A stretch of 64,000 nt of DNA from Ichthyophis bannanicus (Eukaryota > Chordata > Amphibia > Gymnophiona > Ichthyophiidae): positions 1,065,822,444 to 1,065,886,443 of the forward strand of contig CM066031.1 of the NCBI GenBank assembly GCA_033557465.1, read 5' to 3'. This document shows positions 10,499 to 20,068 of the stretch, one piece after another (the first letter of the stretch is position 1; each line of letters begins with the position of its first letter). Below the pieces are notes generated by a model. It did no database searches and was not told the origin of the DNA. It saw nothing but the letters and a program-made list of their open reading frames with translations. A program made the position numbers and the translations under genes.

Positions 10499-11760
10499 AC
10501 CATAGTTTGGGTTGTTCTTCCCTAGGTGCATAACTTTGCACTTGTCCACATTAAATTTCATCTGCCATTTTGATGCCCAGTCTTCCAATTTATAAAGATC
10601 CTCTTGCAATTTTCCACAATCCTCCTGGGTTTTAACAACTTTAAATAGTTTTGTGTCATCTGCAAATTTGATAACCTCACTCGTTATTCCACTTTCCAGG
10701 TCATTTATGAATATGTCAAAAAGCAGCGGACCCAGCACAGATCCCTGGGGTACACCACTATTCACCGTTCTCCATTGGGAAAATTGGCCCTTTAACCCTA
10801 CCCTCTGCTTTCTATCTTTTAACCAGTTCCTGATCCACAATAGTACACTGCCTCCTATCCCATGACTCATTAGTTTTGCCAAAAGTCTCTGATGAGGGAC
10901 CTTGTCAAAGGCTTTCTGAAAGTCCAGATACACTATATCAACCGATTCACCTTTGTCCACCTGTTTATTCACACCTTCAAAAAAACATAACAGATTAGTA
11001 AGACAAGATCTTCCTTGCCTAAAGCCATGTTGGCTGTCTCCCATTAGGCCATGACTATCTACATGCTGATGAATTTTATTCTTTATGATGGTTTCTACCA
11101 TTTTTCCCGATACTGACGTAAGGCTCACCGGTCTATAGTTTCCCGGATCACCCCTGGAACCCTTTTTAAAAATTAGTGTTACGATGGCGATCCTCCAATC
11201 TTCAGGTATTAGAGATGATTTTAATGATAGTTCACAGATTACTAATAGCAGGTCTGCAACCTCATATTTCAGTTCTTTCAACAACCTTGGATGTATACCA
11301 TCCGGCCCAGGTGACTTGCTACTCTTCAGTTTATCTAATAGTTGTAATACATCTTCCCGATATATCGATATTTCCTTCAATTCTTCCGCACCTTTAAATA
11401 CCACTTCAGTCATGGGTAACATCCCTATTTCTTCCTCAGTAAAGACCGAAGCAAAGAATTCATTCAGTCTCTCCGCTATAGCCTGGTCGCCTCTTAGTGC
11501 CCCTTTAACCCCTCTATCATCTAATGGACCAACTGACTCTCTCACAGGTTTTTTGCTACAAATGTACTTGAAAAAGTCTTTATTTCACGCTTTTGCTTCC
11601 GCAGCAAGCTTCTTCTCAAATTCTCCCTTTGCCTGCCTTATCAATGCCTTGCATTTGACTTGCCAGTGCTTGTGCTGTTTCCAGGTTTCGTCGTTTGGCT
11701 CTTTTTTCCATTTCCTGAAAGATGGAAATTATAGAGTATCTGTTCTTTGTTTGGTCGGCC
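10499..11760 (-). pseudogene. CR1 LINE reverse transcriptase fragment
   Basis: Long open minus frame (11545-10481) with all RT motifs: LKSSKSPGPDGIHPRLLKEL, YRPVSLTSVSGKMVE, QHGFRQGRSCLTNLL, VYLDFQKAFDKVPHQRLL, NSGVPQGSVLGPLLFDIFIN, VIKFADDTKLF (FADD catalytic box) and KWQMKFNVDKCKVMHLGK. The frame is lost at NNPNYG, exactly where the CR1 copy at 39545-43740 continues, because the DIRS element joins here. Upstream, ICSKKPVRESVGPLDDRG and a decayed stretch continue to about 11760. The endonuclease half is not present. Confidence 0.9.
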
Positions 11761-12250
11761 TTTATGCATTGACTGTCTAGTGGAGGTTGATATTTTGGAC
11801 ATTTATTTGATATTGCCTGTTTAACTATACATAGCATATAGGGATTGTTTTAGATTATTAAGTTGCTTCTTTTCTTAGTCATATTAATGCCTTAGGTTTT
11901 CTGTTAGTTTTCCTTCCTCTTTGTGTCCTAGCATCTCGTTTCTTACTGTTCTATAGTTATTTGGAATAAAATGACACAAACATATTTATGAAGACAAAAA
12001 TAAACAGAATAAAAGAATTTTAAAAATTCTTTAACAGAATCAATTTTGAAGATGTTAAGAGGCTTGGTAATGAATGAATGAATACAAAAATACAAGCATA
12101 AGACAAGCATGCTACTTTCATTAGGACGGTCACCCTTACTCAGCATGGAAACCCTAACTGGGCACTATTATAATCATTCACCTGTCATTCATCTACCTAA
12201 ATTTTTAACATCCCATTTTCCTCTCAACTGTATATTCAAAAGTGACTCTC
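11761..12250. other. No recognisable feature
   Basis: A/T-rich sequence without a supported gene or repeat. Confidence 0.3.
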
Positions 12251-12348
12251 AGGGGTATGTTTACTAAGCCAGGCTAACGGTTAACCCGGGCTATCTGCAA
12301 CAGATAGGCTAACGGTTAACCCGGGCTATCTTACTAAATGTACCCCTT
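12251..12348. mobile_element. Short foldback MITE-like element
   Basis: About 98 bp. The ends are inverted repeats (AGGGGTATGTTTACTAAG at 12251-12268 against CTTACTAAATGTACCCCTT at 12330-12348). Inside are two identical 26 bp direct repeats (12271-12296 and 12306-12331), each containing the palindrome GGTTAACC. No TSD could be fixed. Confidence 0.5.
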
Positions 12349-12804
12349 AATTTACAAAAAAAGTGTTCAATTTTCTTGTTGATGGAAAGTTACACATCTA
12401 TCTATATATGAGCCTGATATCCAAAAAGAACTACTAAACTTAGGCCCCTAAATTTGGGCCCTATTTTCAGCCAAATGAATGCACCTATTGGCTGCTATTC
12501 GAAGTGTTTATACTCCTAACTGAGAGTTAGGAGCAAGTTTTCAGAGAGCCCAGTTTGGGAACATAACTCACTGAAGTTAATAGCATACATTATTTGAATA
12601 TAAGCCTCTAAAGCCTGACTTAAGGGCCCAATTTTCAAAGGATTTCTGCTTCATAAGTTAGGCAAATGAATGGCAGGCCTAACTTTATAACACATGGGGC
12701 ATATTCAAAGGGATTTATGCAGTGTGTAGACATGTTAGTTGCAAAACCCCAGCGCACTTTAGTAAAAGGACCCCTATGTTAGGAGTAAAAGTTCTTTGAA
12801 TAAA
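12349..12804. other. Degenerate repeat-like sequence
   Basis: Contains short motifs such as GCACTTTAGTAAAAGGACCC that look like MITE remnants. No element boundaries could be fixed. Confidence 0.25.
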
Positions 12805-12808
12805 GTAT

Positions 12809-14376
12809 TGTCAGACGGCTGCCTGGGTGAGAATCTTCACAGTCTTGGCAAGTGCATATATCTATATGATTTGCAAGGGATTGTGGGCAATGTAGTTCAT
12901 TCACACCAGACACAGCTGCTGACAATAATTTAGTTGTGCTCAAGTGTTAAAGCCAATAAGATATTTATTTATGGGGTTATTTCTCCCAACACAGATTTGC
13001 TTGGTAGCACATAAATCAGGTTACTTGCTTTCAGTGTTAAACTTGAAAAAAAACAAAATCAGGAAAACAACATTTTAACTTGTCAGGCAATCAAAGCAAA
13101 AGAATAAAGACCTGGTTGGCAACAAACTGGTCTTTTCTGTAGGCTTTAGCTAATATTCTCTTAGCAGTGTATCAAACAACAAACAGGATCCACAAAGAAG
13201 AGAAAAACTTCTTTTCAGGTTAACTTCTTATATCTTCTCACACAGATTCAGAAGTGATTCTCTCAGAGCTCACAAGCAATTAGGTAAGGCTCAATTGCTA
13301 ACAGTTATCCAGCTGAAACCCCTTAGCTGGCTGGCTTTCTACTGCGTGGGTCAAATCCTGCTTCAGGAGCTTTCCTGAGTAGATTAAAGAACAAGTTTGT
13401 ATTTCTTTGTGATGGTTGCTGTACTTTATAACAGAAAATTACCAAAGGAGTTTGGACAGAGAGCAGTCCATATAAACACATTCTTCATCTGCAATCATTC
13501 CCCCTTCTTCAACAAGCATGGGTTCAATATCATGGATTGGCACAGATGAATCTCTCAATGGAGCACTTTCAGGAGAATACTTGTTTCCCTGCTGTCTTTC
13601 AAGGTTATAGCTAGGGCATAGATCAGTGTTCATACATGAGCTTCCATTGCTGTTAGAGTTCCTCTCTATATAGCCTGGCCAGTATGTAGTCCAGTTCTTA
13701 TGTCCAGCCTTCCAATCCAGATCCCTGGACACTGGATCTCTCTTCACATACCTTCTGGCACAGGTCTTAGGGTCCCTTCCACGTGCAGCCGTCTCCCTCA
13801 CAGGTAGCGTCTGGAGATTCCTAGCTCTGCAGCACCATTCCTCTGGCTTTCCCCAGTCCAATGGTGTATGCTGGCCCTTGAAATGCCTCCCAGTATACGT
13901 ACTGCTCTGGACTCTTCTAGACCTCTCAAAGGCTTTTCTCTTCCTTCTTCCAAAGGGTTTCTTTCCCTCTCCGTCCGTCCGTTTGGCTTCTGCTTCTGAT
14001 GATCCTTCAGATGAAACTGATGATCAAGCTCAAGCTGATTCTCAGGATAATGAGGATAATTCTCTGTAGAATAAACTCTACCTTTAATCTGCCTAGATGA
14101 GTGCTCCTCCCTAACACAGCGCAGCTGTGCTGAATCAGGTCCTGCCCTTTGAGATGAGTGCTTAGGGATTACCTCATAGCCCTCCTGATTGAACACACGT
14201 TTCCCCACTTCAGCTCCTCTAATGGCTGTTGGAAACCTGGTGCATTCTGGGACTGGTAGTCTTTTATGGGAAAATTCTGTTTTCTTATTTCTACCAGAAC
14301 TGACAGGTTGCTTGTTCAGAGACACTTCACCTTTTCTATAGCTCCTTCCCGAGCTATGATAAGCTTCCTTATCACA
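12809..14376 (-). mobile_element. Solo LTR related to the Gmr1-like gypsy element
   Basis: 1568 bp, starting TGTGATAAGG and ending CGTCTGACA on the minus strand, flanked on both sides by GTAT (12805-12808 and 14377-14380) as a 4 bp TSD. The 4 bp TSD, the TGT...TGACA ends, an LTR-borne ORF open from the first base and a downstream AATAAA match the organisation of the LTRs at 17293-18706 and 21997-23398, although the nucleotide sequence is diverged. No internal region remains, so it is a recombination-derived solo LTR. Confidence 0.75.
13439..14376 (-). pseudogene. LTR-encoded ORF in the solo LTR (unknown function)
   Basis: The minus frame is open from the very first LTR codon (TGT at 14376) to 13798 (about 193 codons, beginning CDKEAYHSSGR). 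After one frameshift near 13800-13860 it continues to 13439, ending MIADEECVYMDCSLSKLLW. The product is hydrophilic and rich in Arg, Glu, Gln and Ser, with no signal peptide or membrane segment. It parallels the LTR ORF of the gypsy element in starting in frame with the LTR edge, in an HSS-containing block after a Pro-Asp motif and in the terminal IAD...MDCS stretch. I do not recognise a domain. Homology between the two is my inference from short aligned blocks and needs an alignment. Confidence 0.5.
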
Positions 14377-14380
14377 GTAT

Positions 14381-14594
14381 ATATATTTTTTTATTTATTT
14401 ACTTTTTTACAAACTCTTACTAAAACCATTATCCACCCATTTATCTTTCAAATATTTTAAACAAACAGTTCTAAAGTTGCATTGTGTAAGTACTATAAAA
14501 TATATCACTTATCTTTATATACACGCAGAAAAGCCTTTATAAAATCCACCCCCTCCTCTCCAGAGCAAATGCTGGGCATTATTCCACATAATAT
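14381..14594. other. A/T-rich spacer
   Basis: T-rich start and no recognisable element. Confidence 0.25.
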
Positions 14595-14602
14595 GCACTA
14601 TG
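14595..14602. repeat. 8 bp TSD of the hAT element, left
   Basis: GCACTATG, identical to 16678-16685. Confidence 0.8.
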
Positions 14603-15539
14603 CAGGGGCGACCCAAGAGGGGTGCGGGGCCATGTGCGGAGGCTCATTGTGGGGCCTCTTTTGCATAAGAAGCCGCATTTGCATAAATATTAGCATAATG
14701 TTAACATACCTTTTAATGAGTGTCTGGATAAAGAAAGACTACCAGATTTCTACATTACTCTACTCCAGTGCCAACTGCTAGGCACATTAGGAAGTACTAT
14801 AACACTGACCATTTAGAACCCATAGAAAACCCACCGTATCATAACAGTACTACCAGGATTCACAACGCACCAAATCCTGCCTATTAAAAAGGCAACACTG
14901 CAAATATTAAATCAATACATCTCAGAGAATACCAATACATCTCCTACTGGGAAAAGAGAACAAGTGGAACTGTCACACAGAAACTACAAGAATAGAATAC
15001 CTCGGTTATACATGCAGAACATAGACCGTCACCAAAGAAAGAACAAGGAATCACAATTTAGAAATCGGAAGACAATAATTAAATTGGCAACCCCTAAAGC
15101 CAAACTTGGGATGTACAACACCACTATAAATTAATTTCCTTTTGTACTAAACAAAAATGCAAAGACTTTAGTGATACACATTTCCCAGAGCTGACATATT
15201 CCAGTTAATAAATTCAAAATAAAAAAGTTATTTTCTACCTTTTGTTGTTTGGGCATTTTATTTTTCAATTGCAATTGCTCCAGTCACTTTCTTCTGGTTT
15301 CTTCAGTCTTCTGCTAATTCTCCATTGTCTGCTGTCCATTTGTCCTTTCTTCTCTCTTCAAGATTTTTTCCATTCTATCTTCTACATCTGCTTTAATATA
15401 CTGATCTTTCCTCTTTTGCTCTTTCCCCAATTTTTTTTTATTCCTTTATCATCCACTCAAATTTCACCCTTCCATCCTCAATCCCCACTTACTCTGCCAA
15501 TACCCAGCAACTTGTAGATTTTTCTTCCCTCCCAGCCTC

Positions 15540-16290
15540 ATCCCCTTCTAGTCCTCCCCCAAAATCAGCTCCCTTCTAGTTCCAGCCCCACTCAGCATCC
15601 GCTCCCTTCTAATTGCATTCTCCCCCACCCCACATCAGCCCATTTCCAGTCCTAGCCCCCCAATCAGCTAATTTCCAGTCCTATTCCACCCCCATCAGCC
15701 CATTTCCAGTCCAAGCTCCCCCCATCAGCTCATTTGCAATCCTAGGCCCCCCATCAGCCATTTCCAATTCTAGCCCCCCCCCCCATAAACCACTTCCAAT
15801 CCTATTCCAGTGAGGTGATGGGGGAGCTTGGACTGGAAATTGGGCCGATTGTAGGGGAGCTTCAGCCCATTTCCAGTCCAAGCGCCCCCACACTCAGTCC
15901 ATTTCTAGTCCGAGCACCCCATCAGTTCATTTCCAGTCCTAGCCCCCCCAATCAAATCAGTTCCAGTCCAAGCTGCCCCTATCAGCCCATTTGCAATCCT
16001 AGCCCCTTATCAGCCATTTCTAAAAGTAGCTCCCCCCCCCCCCCCATCGGACATTTCCAATCCTATTCTAGAACCACATCAGTCCATTTCCAATCCTTCC
16101 CCCCCCAAAAGCCCATTTGCAGTCCTAGTCCTCCCCATCAGCTCATTTGCTTTCCTAGCCACCCCCCCCCCTCAGACCATTTCCATTCCTAACCCCCCCA
16201 CTCAGCCCATTTCCAATTATAGCCCCCCAACCCATTCCAATTTTAGACCCCTCCACTCAGCCCATTTCAAGCCCAAGGCCCCCCCCTCCC
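15540..16290. repeat. Degenerate C-rich minisatellite
   Basis: Roughly 25 imperfect copies of a 25-32 bp unit of the form CATCAGCCCATTTCCAGTCC followed by TAGCCCCCC. C-runs vary in length. It lies inside the hAT element; frames that read through it are repeat artefacts. Confidence 0.8.
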
Positions 16291-16328
16291 TGAAGAGCCC
16301 CATGGCAGGCTTTAGAGGCACCCATTCA

Positions 16329-16580
16329 CCTCCTTTAGTGGCTCATGGCAGGCTCAGCAACAGCTCGTTACAGCCGCCAAAGTGAAGAGCGTTGTTTCCT
16401 TCACTTTGGCAGCTGTATTGTAATGAAGATCGCTGGCGCGCCGGAGGTCAAAGGACACTTCCTGTGCCCGGCTCTCAGCGCTCCTGCGATCTTCATTACA
16501 ATACAGCTGCCGAAGTGAAGGAAACAACGCTTTTCACTTCGGCGGCTGTTGCAGAGCCTGCCGGGAGCTGCTAAAGGAGG
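16329..16580. repeat. Large palindrome (inverted repeat of about 100 bp arms)
   Basis: The arm at 16329-16432 pairs with 16487-16580 around a 54 bp GC-rich spacer. Matching inner ends are TGTATTGTAATGAAGATCG and CGATCTTCATTACAATACA. The outer ends pair CCTCCTTTAG with CTAAAGGAGG. Each arm also contains smaller self-complementary segments. It sits near the right end of the hAT element. Confidence 0.8.
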
Positions 16581-16677
16581 TGAGCCGACAGCGTGCAAGA
16601 TATTGTTGGCGCGGGACCCCCTGAAGCGCGGGGACCTGTGCCAACAACATTCTTGCTCAATGGACGGGCCGGCCCTG

Positions 16678-16685
16678 GCACTATG
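16678..16685. repeat. 8 bp TSD of the hAT element, right
   Basis: GCACTATG, identical to 14595-14602. Confidence 0.8.
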
Positions 16686-17270
16686 TGCCCTCTAGCATAT
16701 GAAACAACTTTTCCATAACTATGCGCTCACTACTGGGTACATTGCATCCTTGGCTGGCCGGATTACTACCACTATATCTATGGCCCGGAGCTTACAGTCT
16801 AATCAAGACACACTGTAACATGTGAAATATGTGAGGATATGAAACAGATCACATGAGGTTTGCCAAGCTTTAATACACTAGATCAGGAAAAACAGCCATT
16901 GAAACAGTCTAAGATTATTCCTGGTTAAGTTTGAAACTTGCACTATCATGAACGTAACATCTATTCTCCTAGCTCTGTTTGCACACATTGCAAATTATGA
17001 GAATAATTTTCAAAGCCATTTCAACAGGTAAAACAGTGCTTTCCTGTAGAAATGGCCTTTTACAAAATTGCCCCATCCCCCATGCGCAGAGAAAGTTACA
17101 TGCGTACAGTCTACTTGCCTGAAAGGGAGATCCTGAGGGTTGAAGTAGGGATTAGTTTACACCTATCTGCATACTTTTGAAAATTCCAATATGTGCATAT
17201 ATTTTAACCCAGAAAAACTGGGCACCAGAAATAGCAGGTGCAAATGTGCGCAGAGTTTTCCTGGGATGAC
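16686..17270. other. Unassigned sequence, left half of a palindromic repeat near its end
   Basis: No gene. The last about 40 bases (17250-17288) are partly complementary to 23403-23440, on the other side of the gypsy element. Confidence 0.3.
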
Positions 17271-17288
17271 ATTCAAAGCAAAAGTATG

Positions 17289-17292
17289 TGGT
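17289..17292. repeat. 4 bp TSD of the gypsy element, left
   Basis: GTGG, repeated at 23399-23402. Confidence 0.8.
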
Positions 17293-17430
17293 GTCACCCC
17301 TTTACTGTGCAGCGCCTCCTGATGGTCACAGTTGGTACTGCACCCGGGTGTATAGTACTGGCCTTTCAATACTTATAGTCCTTGCCAGTATGTAAATAAG
17401 TTGTGACACCGAAAATCGGTTTAACTGGGT

Positions 17431-17436
17431 TTTATT
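17431..17436 (-). terminator. Poly(A) signal in the 3' LTR
   Basis: AATAAA on the minus strand (plus TTTATT), about 200 bases after the stop of the LTR ORF. The equivalent site in the 5' LTR is at 22136-22141. This places the ORF in U3. Confidence 0.55.
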
Positions 17437-17638
17437 CCCCGTCCCGTAGGATTCTTTTCCAAAAGTATAACAGTCAAATAAACATAACCCTTCTCGGGTA
17501 AACAAAAGAACTATAATAAAAATAGCTTTACCTTTCAGCAAACAAAAATAGGAATGAAACAGAAATACAGCTTGTCAGCTTTCCAGATGAAGGCTTCTCA
17601 GGAATAGTTCAGCCTTCTATCTGAGAGACTCTATATGG

Positions 17639-18706
17639 TCAGCTATTATAAAAACTACAGTCCATTTGTTCAACAGGCAATTCAGCGTTGTCCGCAATTT
17701 CATAAGGCTCACATTGCATGGGAACACTGTCAGATACAGAGGCTTCGTTACTTCTCTTCTGAGGTAACTTGCTTAACAAACTTTCCAGCTTGTGACGTAC
17801 TTGTCTTTCTATAGCAGGTATCTGTTTGGCTTTACCGTATTCTCTTGAGTTGCTTAGCCAGGAGCCTTTCCTCTGCCTCTGGTAATTAGGCAGAGTAAAG
17901 CAGTCAGCTGCCCAGCTATCAGAGAGTGGAACCTTTGCACGGGGTTTTGTTTTAACAGGAGCTTTGTAAACAGCTGTTGTCTCCAACGGCAGTTTCTGTG
18001 AAGGCTTGTGCCAACTATATTCCTCTGAAGGATTCTCTCCCAAAGGTAACAAGCTTTGTTCCCTATTCTGTTTGTAACCCAGATTCTGGAGCTTTCCTGC
18101 TTTCCTTAAATTAGCATTATAAGGCTTTTGTCTTTCATACAAATGCCTCTCATAGATCAGCTTAGCATTTCTCCTATCTGGTTCAGAATAGCTTTTCCTA
18201 GCTTGTTGCTTGTGTCTTAAGGCATAGCTTCTATCAAGGCTGCTGCATACACTGTCCCTGTCTGAATTCAGCTGCTCGCTTATTTCACTTAAATGTTCAT
18301 CAGACTCACTCAGACTTTCATTCAGCCAGTGCCTTCTGCTTTGCTGTGGAGACCTGGGATATCTGTATCCTTCCCAGTCTGGATATCTCCTTCGTCTCTG
18401 AGGTTCCTCAGCTCCTCTCCTAGCTCCTCCCCTAGCTCCTTCGGCTCTCTCTGCCTTGCCTCTCTCCTGTGAGCTGTGCTGATTATTTACGTAATCCCCA
18501 GCTGCACCACACCCTAGCCTATTGGGGTCAGGTGGGACCTTCCTTGCTTCCCTACTGGCTGGGTGATAATTCCTGGCTTGTAACCTCATTCCCTTATACT
18601 CCTTCTGATACCCTTGTGTCATGTGCTCTCTCCCTACGTCAGTGTTTACTTGAGGAGTAGTATTTTTTAGCACCACAGGGGGCTCTAGAGAGTCTGCTCT
18701 GTGACA
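17639..18706 (-). CDS. LTR-encoded C-terminal extension of the integrase frame (unknown function), 3' LTR copy
   Basis: The integrase frame crosses the LTR edge with a TGT codon that is exactly the first three LTR bases (residue 455) and continues for about 355 codons to a stop at 17639. The product is hydrophilic: a Pro/Arg-rich part, an Arg cluster (RRRRYPDWEGYRYP), an acidic-serine stretch (LSESDEHLSEISEQL), a Tyr/Arg-rich middle (IYERHLYERQKPY) and a C-terminus ending VEQMDCSFYNS. No signal peptide, membrane helix or known domain is seen, so it does not look like an envelope. It lies in U3, before the AATAAA at 17431. The same ORF occurs in the other LTR and, diverged, in the solo LTR at 12809-14376. 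Confidence 0.7.
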   Translation of the reverse strand, partial: CHRADSLEPPVVLKNTTPQVNTDVGREHMTQGYQKEYKGMRLQARNYHPASREARKVPPDPNRLGCGAAGDYVNNQHSSQERGKAERAEGARGGARRGAEEPQRRRRYPDWEGYRYPRSPQQSRRHWLNESLSESDEHLSEISEQLNSDRDSVCSSLDRSYALRHKQQARKSYSEPDRRNAKLIYERHLYERQKPYNANLRKAGKLQNLGYKQNREQSLLPLGENPSEEYSWHKPSQKLPLETTAVYKAPVKTKPRAKVPLSDSWAADCFTLPNYQRQRKGSWLSNSREYGKAKQIPAIERQVRHKLESLLSKLPQKRSNEASVSDSVPMQCEPYEIADNAELPVEQMDCSFYNS

Positions 18707-18720
18707 TATTCCCCCCCTTA
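18707..18720 (-). promoter_or_regulatory. Polypurine tract
   Basis: TAAGGGGGGGAATA on the minus strand, directly abutting the 3' LTR. It would prime plus-strand DNA synthesis, and it is also translated as LRGGI in the integrase frame. Confidence 0.8.
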
Positions 18721-20068
18721 AAATCTTACGTGTTGCCGCCACACTACACGGACAGCACGTAAGCATACTCCTGGTGCTCCTACCGTACTCCTTATGCACT
18801 AGATTGACCTGAGCCTCTCTCTCCTTCCAGGGCTTCAACACATTGAGATGGTAGACCTGTCTACGTCCTCTATCATTCTCTATAAGGTACGAGACATGCC
18901 CCACTCTTTTGATTACTGTAGCTGGCCCTTTCCAATGGGACTCAAATTTTGGACCTGGATCCGCTACCTGGATCAGGACCTTACTCCCTATTTCCAAATG
19001 TCTAGGTTGTGTACCTTTATCATAATGCTGTTTTTGACGCTGTTGGCTCATCTTGAGATTATCTATGGAAACCTTAGATGTCTTTTCTAAGCGTGTTCGT
19101 AGGTTGGTCAAAAACTGGGGTACGCCTACCTCTGGCACCTCGGGTTCCACCCATTCCTCATGTAAGATGTCCAATACACCTCTCGGGGCCCGGCCAAACA
19201 GTAACTCAAATGGGGACACCCCTAAGGATGACTGGATTCGCTCCCTACAGGTGTACAAAACGAATGGGAGCAACGTGTCCCACTCGGCCATTTCATTTTT
19301 CTTTAAACCTCTCCGTAAGAGGTGTTTAATCGACTGATTTGTTCGCTCAACTAAACCGTTTGACTGGGGATGGTATGCCGCAGTCTTTAGATGGCGAATG
19401 CCAAATGCCTCCCAGACTTTTGCTAAATGCTGTGAGACAAAGTTACTCCCCTGGTCTGTTAAAATCTCCTGGGGAAACCCCACCTCACAAAATAATTTTA
19501 CAAGTTCTTGGGCTATCACTTTGGCAGAAATATTCCGTAGGGGAATCGCCCACGGAAAACGTGTAGCATGGTCCACGATTACCAGCATATACTGATAGCC
19601 ACGGGGTGTTCTTATCAAAGGACCCACTATATCTATTCCCAAGCGTCTAATGGGTGTTGAGATGGTGGGCAAGGGTATCATAGGTACCGCCTTTGGGCGC
19701 GCTATGGAAACCCTCTGGCAAGCTGGACAGGAGTCACAATATTTTTTTGTTTCCTTATAAACGCCAGGCCAATAAAACCTGGCCAGGATTTGATCAAGTG
19801 TTCCCTGAACACCTTTGTGGCCCCCTATAGGGTGGTCGTGTGCTAGCCGTAACACGACAGCCTTAAATGTCACTGGCACCACCACTTGCTTCCTAACCGC
19901 CCCGGTATATGGTTCTACACTTTCCCGGTATAATATGTCTTTATCAATTAAGAACCTGGGGAGTGTGAGCCGAACTTCTTGTGCCCACTCGAACGCTCTT
20001 TTTAGCCCAGGGTCCGCTCGTTGTTCCATTGGGAACGAAGGGAACTTTTTCACTAGGGCTTCTGGCAC
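18707..20068 (-). CDS. Gypsy integrase
   Basis: The frame is open from at least 20068 and its first displayed start is GTG, so it is probably translated as part of a Pol polyprotein rather than on its own. Residue numbers count from that codon. The HHCC zinc domain has H79 and H84 (HPIGGH) and C114 and C117 (DSCPAC). The DDE catalytic triad is D146 (GIDIVGP), D205 (ILTDQGSNF) and E241 (GLVERTNQS). A C-terminal GPY/F-like module (SHWKGPATVIKRVGHVSYL) follows. All key residues are present. Its phase differs from the Gag-protease frame, so expression needs a frameshift, or a recent indel near 20100-20190 separates them. RT and RNase H, expected after integrase in Gmr1-like elements, are absent. 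The frame has no stop before the LTR. Confidence 0.9.

Larger units (their letters stand above)
14603..16677. mobile_element. Non-autonomous hAT DNA transposon (2,075 bp)
   Basis: Starts CAGGGGCGACCC and ends in GGGCCGGCCCTG, whose complement is CAGGGCCGGCCC, the CAGGG(S)CGGCCC-type terminal repeat common in vertebrate hAT elements. It is flanked by a perfect 8 bp TSD GCACTATG (14595-14602 and 16678-16685), the hAT hallmark. No transposase frame is visible. Internally it carries a long C-rich minisatellite (15540-16290), a large palindrome (16329-16580) and a subterminal hairpin (about 16602-16650). Confidence 0.8.
17293..18706 (-). repeat. 3' LTR of the gypsy element
   Basis: On the minus strand it starts TGTCACAGAGC and ends AGGGGTGACA. 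It carries a 12 bp duplication in the CTCCTCCCCTAG area (about 18411-18440) that is absent from the other LTR, and one extra A near 17651 that alters the end of the LTR ORF. Confidence 0.95.

Noticed and set aside
15613..16192. Repeated-peptide ORFs
   Set aside because: They read through the C-rich minisatellite and are products of the tandem repeat.
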